Positions 44,888 through 53,852 of a DNA stretch of 64,000 nt are shown here, piece by piece. The notes beneath the pieces were generated by a model. The model was not told the DNA's origin. It saw nothing but the letters and a program-made list of their open reading frames with translations, and made no database searches. The stretch's first letter is position 1, and every line of letters begins with the position of its first letter. Source of the DNA: Simonsiella muelleri ATCC 29453 (GTDB lineage: Bacteria; Pseudomonadota; Gammaproteobacteria; Burkholderiales; Neisseriaceae). The position numbers were made by a program, and so were the translations under genes. The stretch is taken from contig NZ_CP019448.1 in NCBI RefSeq assembly GCF_002951835.1, positions 1-64,000 on the forward strand. The letters are read 5' to 3'.

Positions 44888-46162
44888 ATGTATAAACATT
44901 TTATTGTGATGTTCACGACCGTTTTGTTTAGTGTGATATTGGGTTGTATGGTGGGTGGCTGGCAAGGCGGTTTATTGTGGGGCAATTTGGTTTTGTTGTT
45001 GTGGTTGCTGCGCCATTTATTTCAGCTTTTCAGGCTGCATAAATGGCTACAAAATCCTAAAATTAGCAATATTCCAAAATCAAATGGCATATGGGGCGAG
45101 ATTTTTGAAACATTATTGCGTCAAACCAAAAGCCGTAAAAAAAGTAAACAAAAACTTGCCAACGCACTTACGCGTTTAAATCGCATTGCAGAAGCCATGC
45201 CCAATGGCGTGATTTTGTTAGATAAATTGGGAAAACTGGAATGGCTGAATCAATCCGCCGCACAACATCTGCAATTGAATCCACATACCGACCGAGACAG
45301 TGTTTTTAAAGATTTAATTGAATTATCTGAATTAAATCAATTTCTTGAAGATTTAGATGATAAGCAGCCTGAAAAAACATTTTCGTTGCACAATCGCCCA
45401 ATTTTAATTTCTAAAACCAAATTGGAAAACGAAAAGTTGTTGTTGGTTACACAGGATATGAGTGCATCCGAGCAATTGAATCAAACACGTGCAGATTTTG
45501 TCGCCAATGTGTCGCACGAATTGCGGACACCTTTGACGGTTTTGAGTGGTTTTGTGGAGACTTTATCGGATATGCCCGATTTGCCCAATGAGCAGCGACA
45601 GGAATTTTTGGCATTGATGCAGCAAGAAAATAAAAGAATGCTTAATCTTATCAAAGATTTATTGATTTTATCGCGCTTGGAACACGTTCAGCAAGATGAC
45701 AAAGACAAACAAGCGGTGGATTTGTCGGAGTTAGCAAGGCACATTGCGCTTGATGGAAAGGCATTGTCTCAAGGGAAACATGACTTTATCTTAGAAATTG
45801 AACCAAATATTTGGATAACAGGAGTGTTGTTAGATTTGCAAAATGCTTTGAGTAATCTTGTGTTCAATGCGGTTCGCTACACGCCTGACGGTGGTAATAT
45901 TCGCGTTGTGTTGCGACAAGATGGTACGCACGCGACTTTTAGCGTAACGGATACGGGCGTGGGGATTGCTCCCGAACACATTCCACGTTTGACTGAGCGA
46001 TTTTACCGTGTTGATAAAGGGCGCAGCCGTGAAACGGGTGGCACGGGTTTGGGGTTGGCGATTACCAAACACGCGCTGGCAAAACATGGTGCGATTTTGC
46101 AAATTGAGAGTAGGGTGGGTGAGGGAAGCACGTTTTCAACAGAATTTGATTTGTTGCGATAA
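44888..46162 (+). CDS. phoR: Sensor histidine kinase PhoR
   Basis: The 424-residue kinase has two membrane segments near the start (IVMFTTVLFSVILGCMVGGW and GLLWGNLVLLLWLLRHLF), a PAS-like region (IAEAMPNGVILLDKLGKLEWLNQSA), HisKA with the phosphoacceptor in NVSHELRTPLTVLSGF and an ATPase domain ending GGTGLGLAITKHALAKHG. It forms a two-component system with the preceding gene. Its last coding bases are repeated at 48794-48849 with a different tail. Confidence 0.85.
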   Translation: MYKHFIVMFTTVLFSVILGCMVGGWQGGLLWGNLVLLLWLLRHLFQLFRLHKWLQNPKISNIPKSNGIWGEIFETLLRQTKSRKKSKQKLANALTRLNRIAEAMPNGVILLDKLGKLEWLNQSAAQHLQLNPHTDRDSVFKDLIELSELNQFLEDLDDKQPEKTFSLHNRPILISKTKLENEKLLLVTQDMSASEQLNQTRADFVANVSHELRTPLTVLSGFVETLSDMPDLPNEQRQEFLALMQQENKRMLNLIKDLLILSRLEHVQQDDKDKQAVDLSELARHIALDGKALSQGKHDFILEIEPNIWITGVLLDLQNALSNLVFNAVRYTPDGGNIRVVLRQDGTHATFSVTDTGVGIAPEHIPRLTERFYRVDKGRSRETGGTGLGLAITKHALAKHGAILQIESRVGEGSTFSTEFDLLR

Positions 46163-46182
46163 TGGTTTCAGGCAGCCTGAAA

Positions 46183-46348
46183 CCTTTGCAAAACCCAAAA
46201 ATTAACTTAAATCTCGTCATTTTTGCAAATGCGGGAATCTAATAGCAAAATTTAGATAATTGATTTTATTTGATTGATTAAAAATCTATTTAAGATTGAA
46301 AATGGATTACCGCCTACGCGGTAATGATGACGGATAGTTTTGTAAAGG
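46183..46348. repeat. 166-bp inverted-repeat element with dRS3-like core, copy 2
   Basis: The ends are CCTTTGCAAAA (46183-46193) and TTTTGTAAAGG (46338-46348). It is the same length as the copy at 7599-7764 and differs at few positions; the dRS3-like core is here more degenerate (ATTTTTGCAAATGCGGGAAT). It again starts right after an uptake sequence, 20 bases past the phoR stop. Confidence 0.85.
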
Positions 46349-46388
46349 TTTCAGGTTCTAAGGACGCAAAATAATTTTAAGTTGAAAA

Positions 46389-46419
46389 AAAAAGCACCTC
46401 AAAAAATGAGGTGCTTTTT
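46389..46419. terminator. Bidirectional terminator between phoR and the lipoprotein gene
   Basis: AAAAAGCACCTCA (46389-46401) pairs with TGAGGTGCTTTTT (46407-46419), with A and T runs on the two sides. Confidence 0.85.
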
Positions 46420-47634
46420 GTTTATTTAGCTTTTGACTTTTTGACTTTATGTTTTGAATGATGGGCTTGATGAGTTACTGTCTCATCATTGTCATCATTA
46501 GATACTGTGGAATGATCATCTTTTTGCTCCAATGATTGAGACAAAATTTTCATGCTTTCATCAAATTTTTCTGGTGTAAATTTATTTAAATGTCCGCGCA
46601 GTTTTGGAAAGTATTCAGATAAATCTACGGTACGTGGGCTATTGGCATCTAGCGTAAAACGAGGTTGGCTATAATCTAATTGATACCAAGTATTTAAGCG
46701 AATAGTCTTATTATTTAAATTATGGGATAGGTATGCGTCTACTAATTTTGGAAGACGAACTTGTGTCATTTGTGCAAGCAATCGTCCTTTTCGGTCTAAA
46801 TACCATTCTCCGCTATTTAAATAGCCTGCCATGGTAGCCTTAATAAAACTCTCTAATTCTGATGTATCTGTTGAATTGGCTGTTTCTGGGTTAGTTAGAT
46901 CGGCTTGTTTGATGTATGTATCCAAGAGTTTTAGGGTTAAGTCATAATCTTTTTCGGTCAAGCCTGCTTGTGGCTGAGTTTTTGCTAACTGAGCAAGTTC
47001 ACGGCGTAATGCAACAAAGAATGTACGAATTAACTTGGTTTCAGTTTCATAATCCAAAGCCAAGCCGATGCGATGAACTGCGCCAATTGCCTTACCTTTT
47101 TCGTCCATTTCCAAACGTTTGAACGCCTGTTTGTCTATGCTTGCTAATGCTTCATCAATTGCTTTGGGTGCAGCAACGGCTATGCTTTTGAGTGGAAAAC
47201 GCGTTTTAATATGTGCCCAAGTTTTGGGAGGTATTTGAATACGAATCACGTTGTCTTTTACAAGTTTGGGCTTGTCATTGATGCGTAAATTAAAAGTATC
47301 AATATAAGGGGAAATGGCAGAAGGTTCAACAAGGAACACGCCATTTTTAAAATCCATTTGCATGGGCATTTGGATATAAGCCAAAGCATTAGGTGCTTCA
47401 TAACGCAGTTGTGGTATAGCTTCCATACGTGCGGCAGGTAAATCTATAGCACCTGTCATGCGTATAGAAAAACTGTTTAATTGATGCTGCAATAGATGGG
47501 CGTAAGAAGCAGTTTTTTGTTTTTCAGATTTTTGCCACTCTGCATCATATTCTTTGCATTCATTATTATTTTTATCACAATACTCATCTAAGTTTTTGGA
47601 TTCTTTATTAGATGATTGAGGTTCTGCTGCACTA

Positions 47635-48485
47635 GGGGCTAATGACAATTCAAAAAAAGAGGCAAAGGATTTAAGATATTGTTTCCACGCAACCATCCCA
47701 AACCTTTGCCATGTCCCGAAACACGCTTACAAATGAAACATGGTCAAGACTGTTGCCTATTTTGAAACAGCTTGGCATTTATCGCAAGAAAAATTTACGC
47801 AAAACAGTAGAAGGTATCCTATTTCGCTTACGTACAGGCTGCCAATGGGCTGATATACCTAGTTATTTTGGTAAAGCAAACAGCCTTTACCAAAGTTTCA
47901 ATCGCTGGTCTAAACGCGGTATTTTTACCCGATTATTCAAACATTTGGTAGATACACCCGATATGGAATGGGTCTTTATGGACGGTAGCCATATCCGCGT
48001 TCATCAACACGGTATGGGTAAACAATCCATTACGCATCAAGCTGTTGGTAAGAGTATCGGTGGTCATACGTCTAAAATTCATTTAGCGGTTGATGCTTGT
48101 GGTAATCCAATTGAATTTATCATTACAGCTGGTAATGTAAATGATATTGTTGTTGCGCCTGATTTATTGGCACAATTGGATTTAAGTGATAATGAAACCG
48201 TGTGTGCTGATAGGGGTTTTGACAGTGATACTTTTCGTCGGTTAATTCAGTCTAAACAAAGTAAAGCCAATATTCCATATAAGAAAAATAGAGAACATCT
48301 TAATGTGGGCACAGATTGGTATTTATATAAAATCAGGCACTTGGTAGAAAACGCTTTTGCGCGATTAAAGCATTTTCGTGCGCTGGCAACACGGTACGAT
48401 AAATTAAAACGTAATTATGAAAGTACTGTATCATTAGCTTGTGCTTTGATTTGGTTGAAATTATAGCTAAAATGTCATTAGCCCC
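47635..48485 (+). mobile_element. IS5-family insertion sequence, 851 bp
   Basis: The ends are GGGGCTAATGACA (47635-47647) and its inverse TGTCATTAGCCCC (48473-48485), 13 bases perfect. A TA is duplicated at both borders (47633-47634 and 48486-48487) within a CTAG target. It carries one transposase gene. The small size, single gene and TA duplication fit the IS427 group. It is inserted opposite in orientation to the lipoprotein gene. Confidence 0.88.
47711..48466 (+). CDS. IS5-family transposase
   Basis: The 251-residue protein is intact. It has the N-terminal DUF4096-like domain (WSRLLPILKQLGIYRKKNLRKTVEGILFRLRTGCQWADIP) and the DDE catalytic residues in VFMDGSHIRVH, VCADRGFDSD and VENAFARLKHFRALATRYDK. 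The element may therefore still move. Translation starts 76 bases inside the left end. Confidence 0.93.
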   Translation: MSRNTLTNETWSRLLPILKQLGIYRKKNLRKTVEGILFRLRTGCQWADIPSYFGKANSLYQSFNRWSKRGIFTRLFKHLVDTPDMEWVFMDGSHIRVHQHGMGKQSITHQAVGKSIGGHTSKIHLAVDACGNPIEFIITAGNVNDIVVAPDLLAQLDLSDNETVCADRGFDSDTFRRLIQSKQSKANIPYKKNREHLNVGTDWYLYKIRHLVENAFARLKHFRALATRYDKLKRNYESTVSLACALIWLKL

Positions 48486-48793
48486 TAGCAGGCGATGCAA
48501 TTAATTCTGCGGTAATTTTGCTATCAAAGTTGTAGCGGCTATCTTGTTTGAATTGACGTTGTGCTGATGTGCGTATCAAAGAATCAGGGCTGCCTGAAAT
48601 ACCACAGGCTGCCAAAGCCAATGTGCAAGCAGATAAAGTAAAGATTGAGCGAATATTCATCTAAAGTTCCTTTTTTGACAAGGCTAAAAAGTGTTAAAAA
48701 CGTTTAGGATTATAATAGAAAATTAAAAATTTTAGAAAAATAAAAAATATATATCAACAAAAATTAATTTGTTTTTTGAAATCGATAGATGTA

Positions 48794-48897
48794 CGATTTT
48801 GCAAATTGAGAGTAGGGTGGGTGAGGGAAGCACGTTTTCAACAGAATTTAATCTGCTTTCTCCGAGCTCCAATTTCGCGTAATTATTGCGCGAAATT
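48794..48897 (+). pseudogene. Displaced copy of the phoR 3' end with an alternative tail and hairpin
   Basis: Bases 48794-48849 are identical to 46092-46147 at the end of phoR (56 bases). The frame then continues to NLLSPSSNFA and a TAA at 48880-48882, whereas phoR itself ends DLLR. An inverted repeat AATTTCGCG (48871-48879)/CGCGAAATT (48889-48897) overlaps the stop and looks like a native terminator. No start or upstream kinase sequence is present, so it is a fragment. The remaining gap to 49045 holds one end of the TAGTCGTTTA family (48914-48930). Confidence 0.85.
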
Positions 48898-49045
48898 TTC
48901 ATTGTTCTGTTTTTATTTTAAACGATTATACTTTACAATTAATAACTTTGAAGCAAATAAACTTTACAACTCATAAGATTGTTTCTATTTATCCAATCAT
49001 ATAGAATGATTTTCTTTCCTAACCTTTTATTGAAAGGAATCATGT

Positions 49046-49423
49046 ATGTTGAAAGCCAAATATTTACTTGCAGTCTTGTTGAGTGTGGGGGCATTAGGCG
49101 CACAAGCGGAATTTGTGGATACGCCAAGCAGTACTTCACTGAAAAATGAAAATATTACAACAGTGGAGCGTGCGCGCCGTTTGGCTGATGATACTCATGT
49201 AGTTTTAGAAGGTCGTATTACTGGTCGTGCAGGAACGCCAAACACCGAAGAATATTTCTTTGAAGATGCAACAGGCTCGATTAAAGTGGAAATTAATTCA
49301 GATGTATGGCGTGGGCAAAGTGTTAGTCCTAAAAATACCGTTCGTCTATATGGTGAAGTAGATCAAAATCATTTTAATAAAACGGTTGAGATTGAAGTCA
49401 AACAATTAGAAGTGTTGAAGTAA
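49046..49423 (+). CDS. BOF-family (YgiW/YdeI-like) periplasmic OB-fold protein
   Basis: The 125-residue precursor has a signal peptide (MLKAKYLLAVLLSVGALGAQAE) and a single OB-fold domain of the BOF type: TTVERARRLADDTHVVLEGRITGRAG..EYFFEDATGSIKVEINSDVWRGQSVSP and VRLYGEVDQNHFNKTVEIEVKQLEVL. Such proteins are periplasmic and stress-linked in enterics; ligand binding is unclear. AAGGAATC before the ATG is a good ribosome binding site. A hairpin of paired uptake sequences follows. Confidence 0.88.
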   Translation: MLKAKYLLAVLLSVGALGAQAEFVDTPSSTSLKNENITTVERARRLADDTHVVLEGRITGRAGTPNTEEYFFEDATGSIKVEINSDVWRGQSVSPKNTVRLYGEVDQNHFNKTVEIEVKQLEVLK

Positions 49424-49438
49424 GCATTACTTATCATC

Positions 49439-49480
49439 AAAAGTAGCCTGAAAACCATTAATGATTTTCAGGCTGCCTTT
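49439..49480. terminator. Uptake-sequence hairpin between the BOF gene and clpB
   Basis: AAAGTAGCCTGAAAA pairs with TTTTCAGGCTGCCTTTT across a ten-base loop with one mismatch. It separates convergent genes and ends in T on the plus strand. Confidence 0.75.
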
Positions 49481-49499
49481 TATTCAATTAAATCAATAA

Positions 49500-52073
49500 T
49501 CAAGCAAAAATCAAATGTTCGCCCTGTGCATCAATGCGAATGGTACTTTCTGGCGCATATTGCCCATTAAGCAACGCTTTTGCCAACGGATTTTCAATTT
49601 CCGCTTGAATGGCACGTTTCAAAGGACGCGCACCGTAAATTGGGTCAAAGCCAGATTCCGCAATCAAATCCAATGCCGCGTCCGACACTTCCAAACGCAG
49701 ATTTTGTGCAGCTAAACGGCGTTTCAGGCTGCCTAATTGGATTTGCGCGATGTTGCGAATATTTGCTTGATTCAAGCCGTGGAATACCACCACTTCATCA
49801 ATACGGTTAATCAATTCGGGACGGAAATACGCTTTCACGTCTTCCATGACTGCTGCTTTTACAGCGTCATAATCCGAAGTATCACCCATATTTTGAATAT
49901 TTTGGCTACCGATATTGGAAGTCATCACAATGACGGTATTTTTGAAATCCACTGTACGCCCTTGACCGTCCGTCAAACGACCATCGTCCAACACTTGCAA
50001 CAAAATATTGAACACATCAGGGTGTGCTTTTTCCACTTCGTCCAACAAAATCACGCTGTATGGTTTGCGGCGGACTTGTTCAGTGAGATAACCGCCTTCT
50101 TCGTAGCCCACATATCCCGGAGGCGCACCAATCAAACGTGCAATGCTGTGTTTTTCCATGTATTCGGACATATCAATACGGATTAAGTGGTCTTCGCTAT
50201 CAAACAAGAAACTTGCCAACGTTTTGCACAATTCGGTTTTACCCACGCCTGTTGGGCCCAAAAATAAGAAACTGCCATATGGTTTATTCGGGTCAGCTAA
50301 ACCAGAACGGCTGCGGCGAATGGCATCTGCCACTGCACGCACGGCTTCATCTTGTCCAATGACGCGCTTATGTAAAACTTCTTCCATTTTCAACAATTTA
50401 TCGCGTTCGCCTTCCATCATTTTTGATACAGGAATACCCGTCATACGCGATACGATTTCGGCGATTTCTTCCGCGCCCACTTGGGTGCGGAATAATTTAT
50501 TGGTTTTCAGGCTGCCTGAAACGTCGGCGGCTTGCAATTGTTGCGTTAAGTTAGGCAATTGTCCGTATTCTAATTCAGAGGCTTTGGCATAATCGCCTGC
50601 ACGTTTGGCTTGTTCAATTTTCAGTTTTAAATCATCAATTTGTTTTTTGATGTCAGCCGAACTGGAAGATGCGGCTTTTTCTGCTTTCCAAATTTCGTCC
50701 AAATCGGCATATTCTTTTTGCAAACTGGCGATTTCTTCGTCAATCAATGCCAAACGTTTTTTGCTGGCATCATCGGTTTCTTTGGCAACGTGCATTTTTT
50801 CCATTTGTAATTGAATGATGCGGCGATCCAGTTTATCCATTTGTTCGGGTTTGGAATCCAATTCCATTTTGATGCGACTTGCGGCTTCATCAATCAAATC
50901 AATGGCTTTATCAGGCAAGAAACGGTCGGTAATATAGCGGTTAGACAATTCTGCTGCTGCCACAATTGCAGGGTCGGTAATGTCTACGCCATGATGGATT
51001 TCGTAGCGTTCTTGCAAGCCGCGCAAAATAGCGATGGTTGCTTCTACGCTTGGTTCGTCCACCAACACTTTTTGGAAACGGCGTTCTAGTGCGGCATCTT
51101 TTTCAATGTATTGGCGATATTCGTCCAATGTGGTTGCGCCAATGCAATGCAATTCCCCACGTGCCAAAGCGGGTTTGAGCATATTGCCTGCATCCATTGC
51201 GCCATCGGTTTTGCCTGCGCCGACCAGCGTATGAATTTCATCAATAAAAATCAGGCTGTTGCCATCATCTTTTGCCAAATCATTTAATACGGCTTTCAGG
51301 CGTTCTTCAAATTCGCCACGGAATTTTGCGCCTGCAATCAACGCCGCCAAATCCAGCACCAACAAGCGTTTACCACGCAAAGATTCAGGTACTTCGCCGT
51401 TGACAATACGTTGCGCCAAGCCTTCTACAATCGCGGTTTTGCCGACACCTGGTTCGCCAATTAATACAGGGTTGTTTTTGGTACGGCGTTGCAGCACTTG
51501 AATGGCGCGGCGAATTTCGTCATCACGCCCAATCACAGGGTCAAGTTTGCCGTTGCGTGCGCGTTCGGTTAAATCGGTGGTGTATTTTTTTAGGGCTTCG
51601 CGTTGGTCTTCCGCGTCTTGGCTGTCAATGGTTTGACCGTTGTTTAATGCCATAATTGCCTCCGTTAATTGGTTTTTGTTCACGCCATTGTCTTTTAAAA
51701 TTTTGCTGGCAACGTGATTTTCTTCTAATAAACTGGTTAAAAATAATTCGCTGGCAATGTAGGCATCGCCACGTTTCATTGCGGTTTTATCCATTAAATT
51801 CAAAGTACTATCGGTTTCGCGATTGAGCGTAATGTTTCCGCCTTGTCCCGATACTTTGGGCAAGGCATCAACGGCAGCCTGAACATCGCGTTTGATTTGC
51901 GCCAAATTGCCCCCAGCTTTTACGAGCAATGCGCCCATGCCATTGGTGGTGTCTGCGAGCATGGTTTGCAGAATGTGTAAATTATCAATGTAAGCGTTGT
52001 CTTTGGTCAGAGCCAAACTTTGTGCATCGCCTAAAATTTGTTGAAATTTAGTGGTGAGTTTTTCGTATCTCAT
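49500..52073 (-). CDS. clpB: ClpB disaggregase
   Basis: ClpB is a hexameric AAA+ chaperone that pulls proteins out of aggregates with DnaK. The 857-residue protein has the N domain, the first ATPase (GEPGVGKTAIVEGLA, FIDEIHTLVG), a long coiled-coil middle domain (about residues 410-520) and the second ATPase (GPTGVGKTELCKTLA, LLDEVEKAHPDV). AAGGAAAATCAC precedes the start. An uptake sequence in the middle domain is read as VSGSLKTNK. Confidence 0.98.
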   Translation of the reverse strand: MRYEKLTTKFQQILGDAQSLALTKDNAYIDNLHILQTMLADTTNGMGALLVKAGGNLAQIKRDVQAAVDALPKVSGQGGNITLNRETDSTLNLMDKTAMKRGDAYIASELFLTSLLEENHVASKILKDNGVNKNQLTEAIMALNNGQTIDSQDAEDQREALKKYTTDLTERARNGKLDPVIGRDDEIRRAIQVLQRRTKNNPVLIGEPGVGKTAIVEGLAQRIVNGEVPESLRGKRLLVLDLAALIAGAKFRGEFEERLKAVLNDLAKDDGNSLIFIDEIHTLVGAGKTDGAMDAGNMLKPALARGELHCIGATTLDEYRQYIEKDAALERRFQKVLVDEPSVEATIAILRGLQERYEIHHGVDITDPAIVAAAELSNRYITDRFLPDKAIDLIDEAASRIKMELDSKPEQMDKLDRRIIQLQMEKMHVAKETDDASKKRLALIDEEIASLQKEYADLDEIWKAEKAASSSSADIKKQIDDLKLKIEQAKRAGDYAKASELEYGQLPNLTQQLQAADVSGSLKTNKLFRTQVGAEEIAEIVSRMTGIPVSKMMEGERDKLLKMEEVLHKRVIGQDEAVRAVADAIRRSRSGLADPNKPYGSFLFLGPTGVGKTELCKTLASFLFDSEDHLIRIDMSEYMEKHSIARLIGAPPGYVGYEEGGYLTEQVRRKPYSVILLDEVEKAHPDVFNILLQVLDDGRLTDGQGRTVDFKNTVIVMTSNIGSQNIQNMGDTSDYDAVKAAVMEDVKAYFRPELINRIDEVVVFHGLNQANIRNIAQIQLGSLKRRLAAQNLRLEVSDAALDLIAESGFDPIYGARPLKRAIQAEIENPLAKALLNGQYAPESTIRIDAQGEHLIFA

Positions 52074-52222
52074 GTGATTTTCCTTTTCAGGTTTAATGGT
52101 TCATGGGTAGGATATTAAGGCAACCTGAAAAAAAACAAGTGTTAAATTTTTAGGTTTTCTGAAAAAAGTTTTCATACAAAACAAAATAATATAAATTTGA
52201 TTCAAAAAAAATCATAAAATGA

Positions 52223-52251
52223 TTGTCAAAAAAAACAAACTCAGGTATAGT
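52223..52251 (+). promoter_or_regulatory. Promoter of tRNA-Ser
   Basis: TTGTCA (52223-52228) and TATAGT (52246-52251) are 17 bases apart, placing the transcript start about ten bases before the tRNA. Confidence 0.75.
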
Positions 52252-52268
52252 TCGCACTTCCTTAAGAC

Positions 52269-52359
<91 letters not shown>

Positions 52360-52592
52360 AGTTTATTAAATGGTTTGAATTTCGGTTCAAGCCATTTTTT
52401 GTTTTGTAGAATCATCAAGTGGTCTAAAAAATGTGTTGTGAAATATATTTGCTGCACACGTGGAACTTTCAGGCTGCCTGAATATTTTTTTAAATTCACA
52501 ATAAATACTTGTCGCCACCACACAATCACGTTACCATTTGTATTTTGATTGTTTTTCAGGCAGCCTGAAAATTATTTAACGAGATAATTCAT

Positions 52593-53150
52593 ATGATTAG
52601 TGATATTCAAAAATCAACCGAAAACAAAATGCAACGTTCTGTGGAAGTGTTGGGTGAAAATTTGGCGAAAGTGCGTACTGGTCGCGCTCATACGGGTTTG
52701 CTTGACCAAGTGGAGGTGGAGTATTGGGGCAATATGGTGCCTGTGGGTCAAGCGGCGAGCTTAACGTTGATTGATGCGCGTACCATTGGTGTGAAACCGT
52801 TTGAAAGCAATATGGCGAGCAAAATTGAAAAAGCGATTCGCGATTCTAATTTGGGTTTGAATCCGTCTTCGGTGGGTGATTTAATTCGTGTACCCATGCC
52901 CATGCTGACGGAAGAACGCCGCAAAGATTTGATTAAAGTGGTGCGTGGTGAAGCCGAAGATGGACGCGTGTCCGTTCGCAATGTGCGCCGTGATGCCAAT
53001 GACCATATCAAAAAATTATTGAAAGATAAAGAAATTTCTGAAGATGATGCGCGTCGTGGTGAAGAAGCGGTACAAAAATTGACCGACAAATTCATCGCTG
53101 AAATTGACAAAATGTTGGCAAGTAAAGAAGAAGATTTGATGGCAATTTAA
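52593..53150 (+). CDS. frr: Ribosome recycling factor
   Basis: RRF splits post-termination ribosomes with EF-G. The 185-residue protein has the family features KMQRSVEVLGENLAKVRTGRAHTGLLDQVEVEYWG and VRNVRRDANDHIKKLLKDKEISEDDARRGEE. An uptake sequence sits just before the start. In many bacteria frr follows pyrH; here it stands alone after tRNA-Ser. Confidence 0.98.
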   Translation: MISDIQKSTENKMQRSVEVLGENLAKVRTGRAHTGLLDQVEVEYWGNMVPVGQAASLTLIDARTIGVKPFESNMASKIEKAIRDSNLGLNPSSVGDLIRVPMPMLTEERRKDLIKVVRGEAEDGRVSVRNVRRDANDHIKKLLKDKEISEDDARRGEEAVQKLTDKFIAEIDKMLASKEEDLMAI

Positions 53151-53167
53151 TCATTGCCCAAAATAAC

Positions 53168-53212
53168 AGGCAGCCTGAAAAGCACTTAAGATGTTTTTTA
53201 GGTTGTCTTTTT
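53168..53212 (+). terminator. Terminator after frr
   Basis: AGGCAGCCTGAAAA pairs imperfectly with TTTTTTAGGTTGTCT, followed by TTTTTT. One half is an uptake sequence. Confidence 0.6.
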
Positions 53213-53483
53213 TATTGATGATGAAGTTATTTTATAACAATGCAAACTTGTTTTTACTTAGTGAGATTTATTTACAATAAAATCGGTGCAATAAAAATTT
53301 TTTAAATAAAAATAATAAGAAAACAAAAAATCAATCTCTCCTATTGAGATATAATAAGAATATTTCTCAATAATTCATTCAAAGTATTCATCATTTTTTC
53401 TAAAATAAGCAAGCAAAATTATCAAAAATTGGTTAAAATTGACCATTACACAAATTTACTTGAATGAAATATAGGTGTTAGTC
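53213..53483 (+). promoter_or_regulatory. Upstream region of the nuo operon
   Basis: This very AT-rich stretch holds no gene. It should contain the nuo promoter; a TTGACC at 53439-53444 is a candidate -35 box, but no convincing -10 box lies at the right distance. AGGTG before the nuoA ATG is the ribosome binding site. Confidence 0.35.
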
Positions 53484-53852
53484 ATGTTGGCAAACTACTT
53501 TCCTGTGCTGATTTTCGCCATTGTTGGCTTGATTGCAGGCATTGTATTCATCCTGTTGGGCACGATTTTGGGTCCTAAACGCCACTACGCTGAAAAAGAC
53601 ACGCCATTTGAATGCGGTTTTGAAGCTTTTGAAAATGCGCGGATGAAATTTGACGTGCGTTATTATTTGGTCGCTATTTTGTTTATTTTGTTTGATTTGG
53701 AAGTGGCGTTTATGATTCCGTGGGCAGTGGTGTATAAAGATTTAATGGCTCAAACAGGGGCTTATGCGTTTTGGTCTATGCTGGTGTTCATCGTGGTTTT
53801 GACGGTGGGCTTTATTTACGAATGGAAAAAAGGTGCGCTGGAATGGGAATAG
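53484..53852 (+). CDS. nuoA: NADH-quinone oxidoreductase subunit A
   Basis: NuoA is a three-helix membrane subunit at the quinone site of complex I. The 122-residue protein shows KDTPFECGFEAFENARMKFDVRYYLVAILFILFDLEVAF, the conserved loop and second helix. The ATG at 53484 is used rather than the upstream GTG at 53475 because AGGTG lies six bases before it. Confidence 0.96.
   Translation: MLANYFPVLIFAIVGLIAGIVFILLGTILGPKRHYAEKDTPFECGFEAFENARMKFDVRYYLVAILFILFDLEVAFMIPWAVVYKDLMAQTGAYAFWSMLVFIVVLTVGFIYEWKKGALEWE

Larger units (their letters stand above)
46422..48660 (-). pseudogene. Lipoprotein gene interrupted by an IS5-family element
   Basis: The 5' part (48660 to 48488) encodes a lipoprotein signal MNIRSIFTLSACTLALAAC and 58 residues to ELIASPA; the 3' part (47632 to 46422) continues SAAEPQSSNKESK and runs about 403 residues to a Lys-rich end. 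Removing the element and one TA copy joins the two parts in frame (GCT-AGT-GCA-GCA), giving an ancestral protein of about 461 residues. The family is not recognised. The middle shows alternating strands and helices and a possible duplicated domain. An ATG inside the element could start a truncated product lacking the lipid anchor, probably nonfunctional. Confidence 0.85.

Noticed and set aside
47636..47696. Start MVAWKQYLKSFASFFELSLAP of the 424-residue frame
   Set aside because: These first residues are encoded by the left end of the insertion sequence, so this is not the native gene start.
48776..48976. 66-residue plus-strand frame
   Set aside because: It reads the phoR 3' duplicate in the wrong frame; the true relation is seen in the kinase frame ending at 48882.
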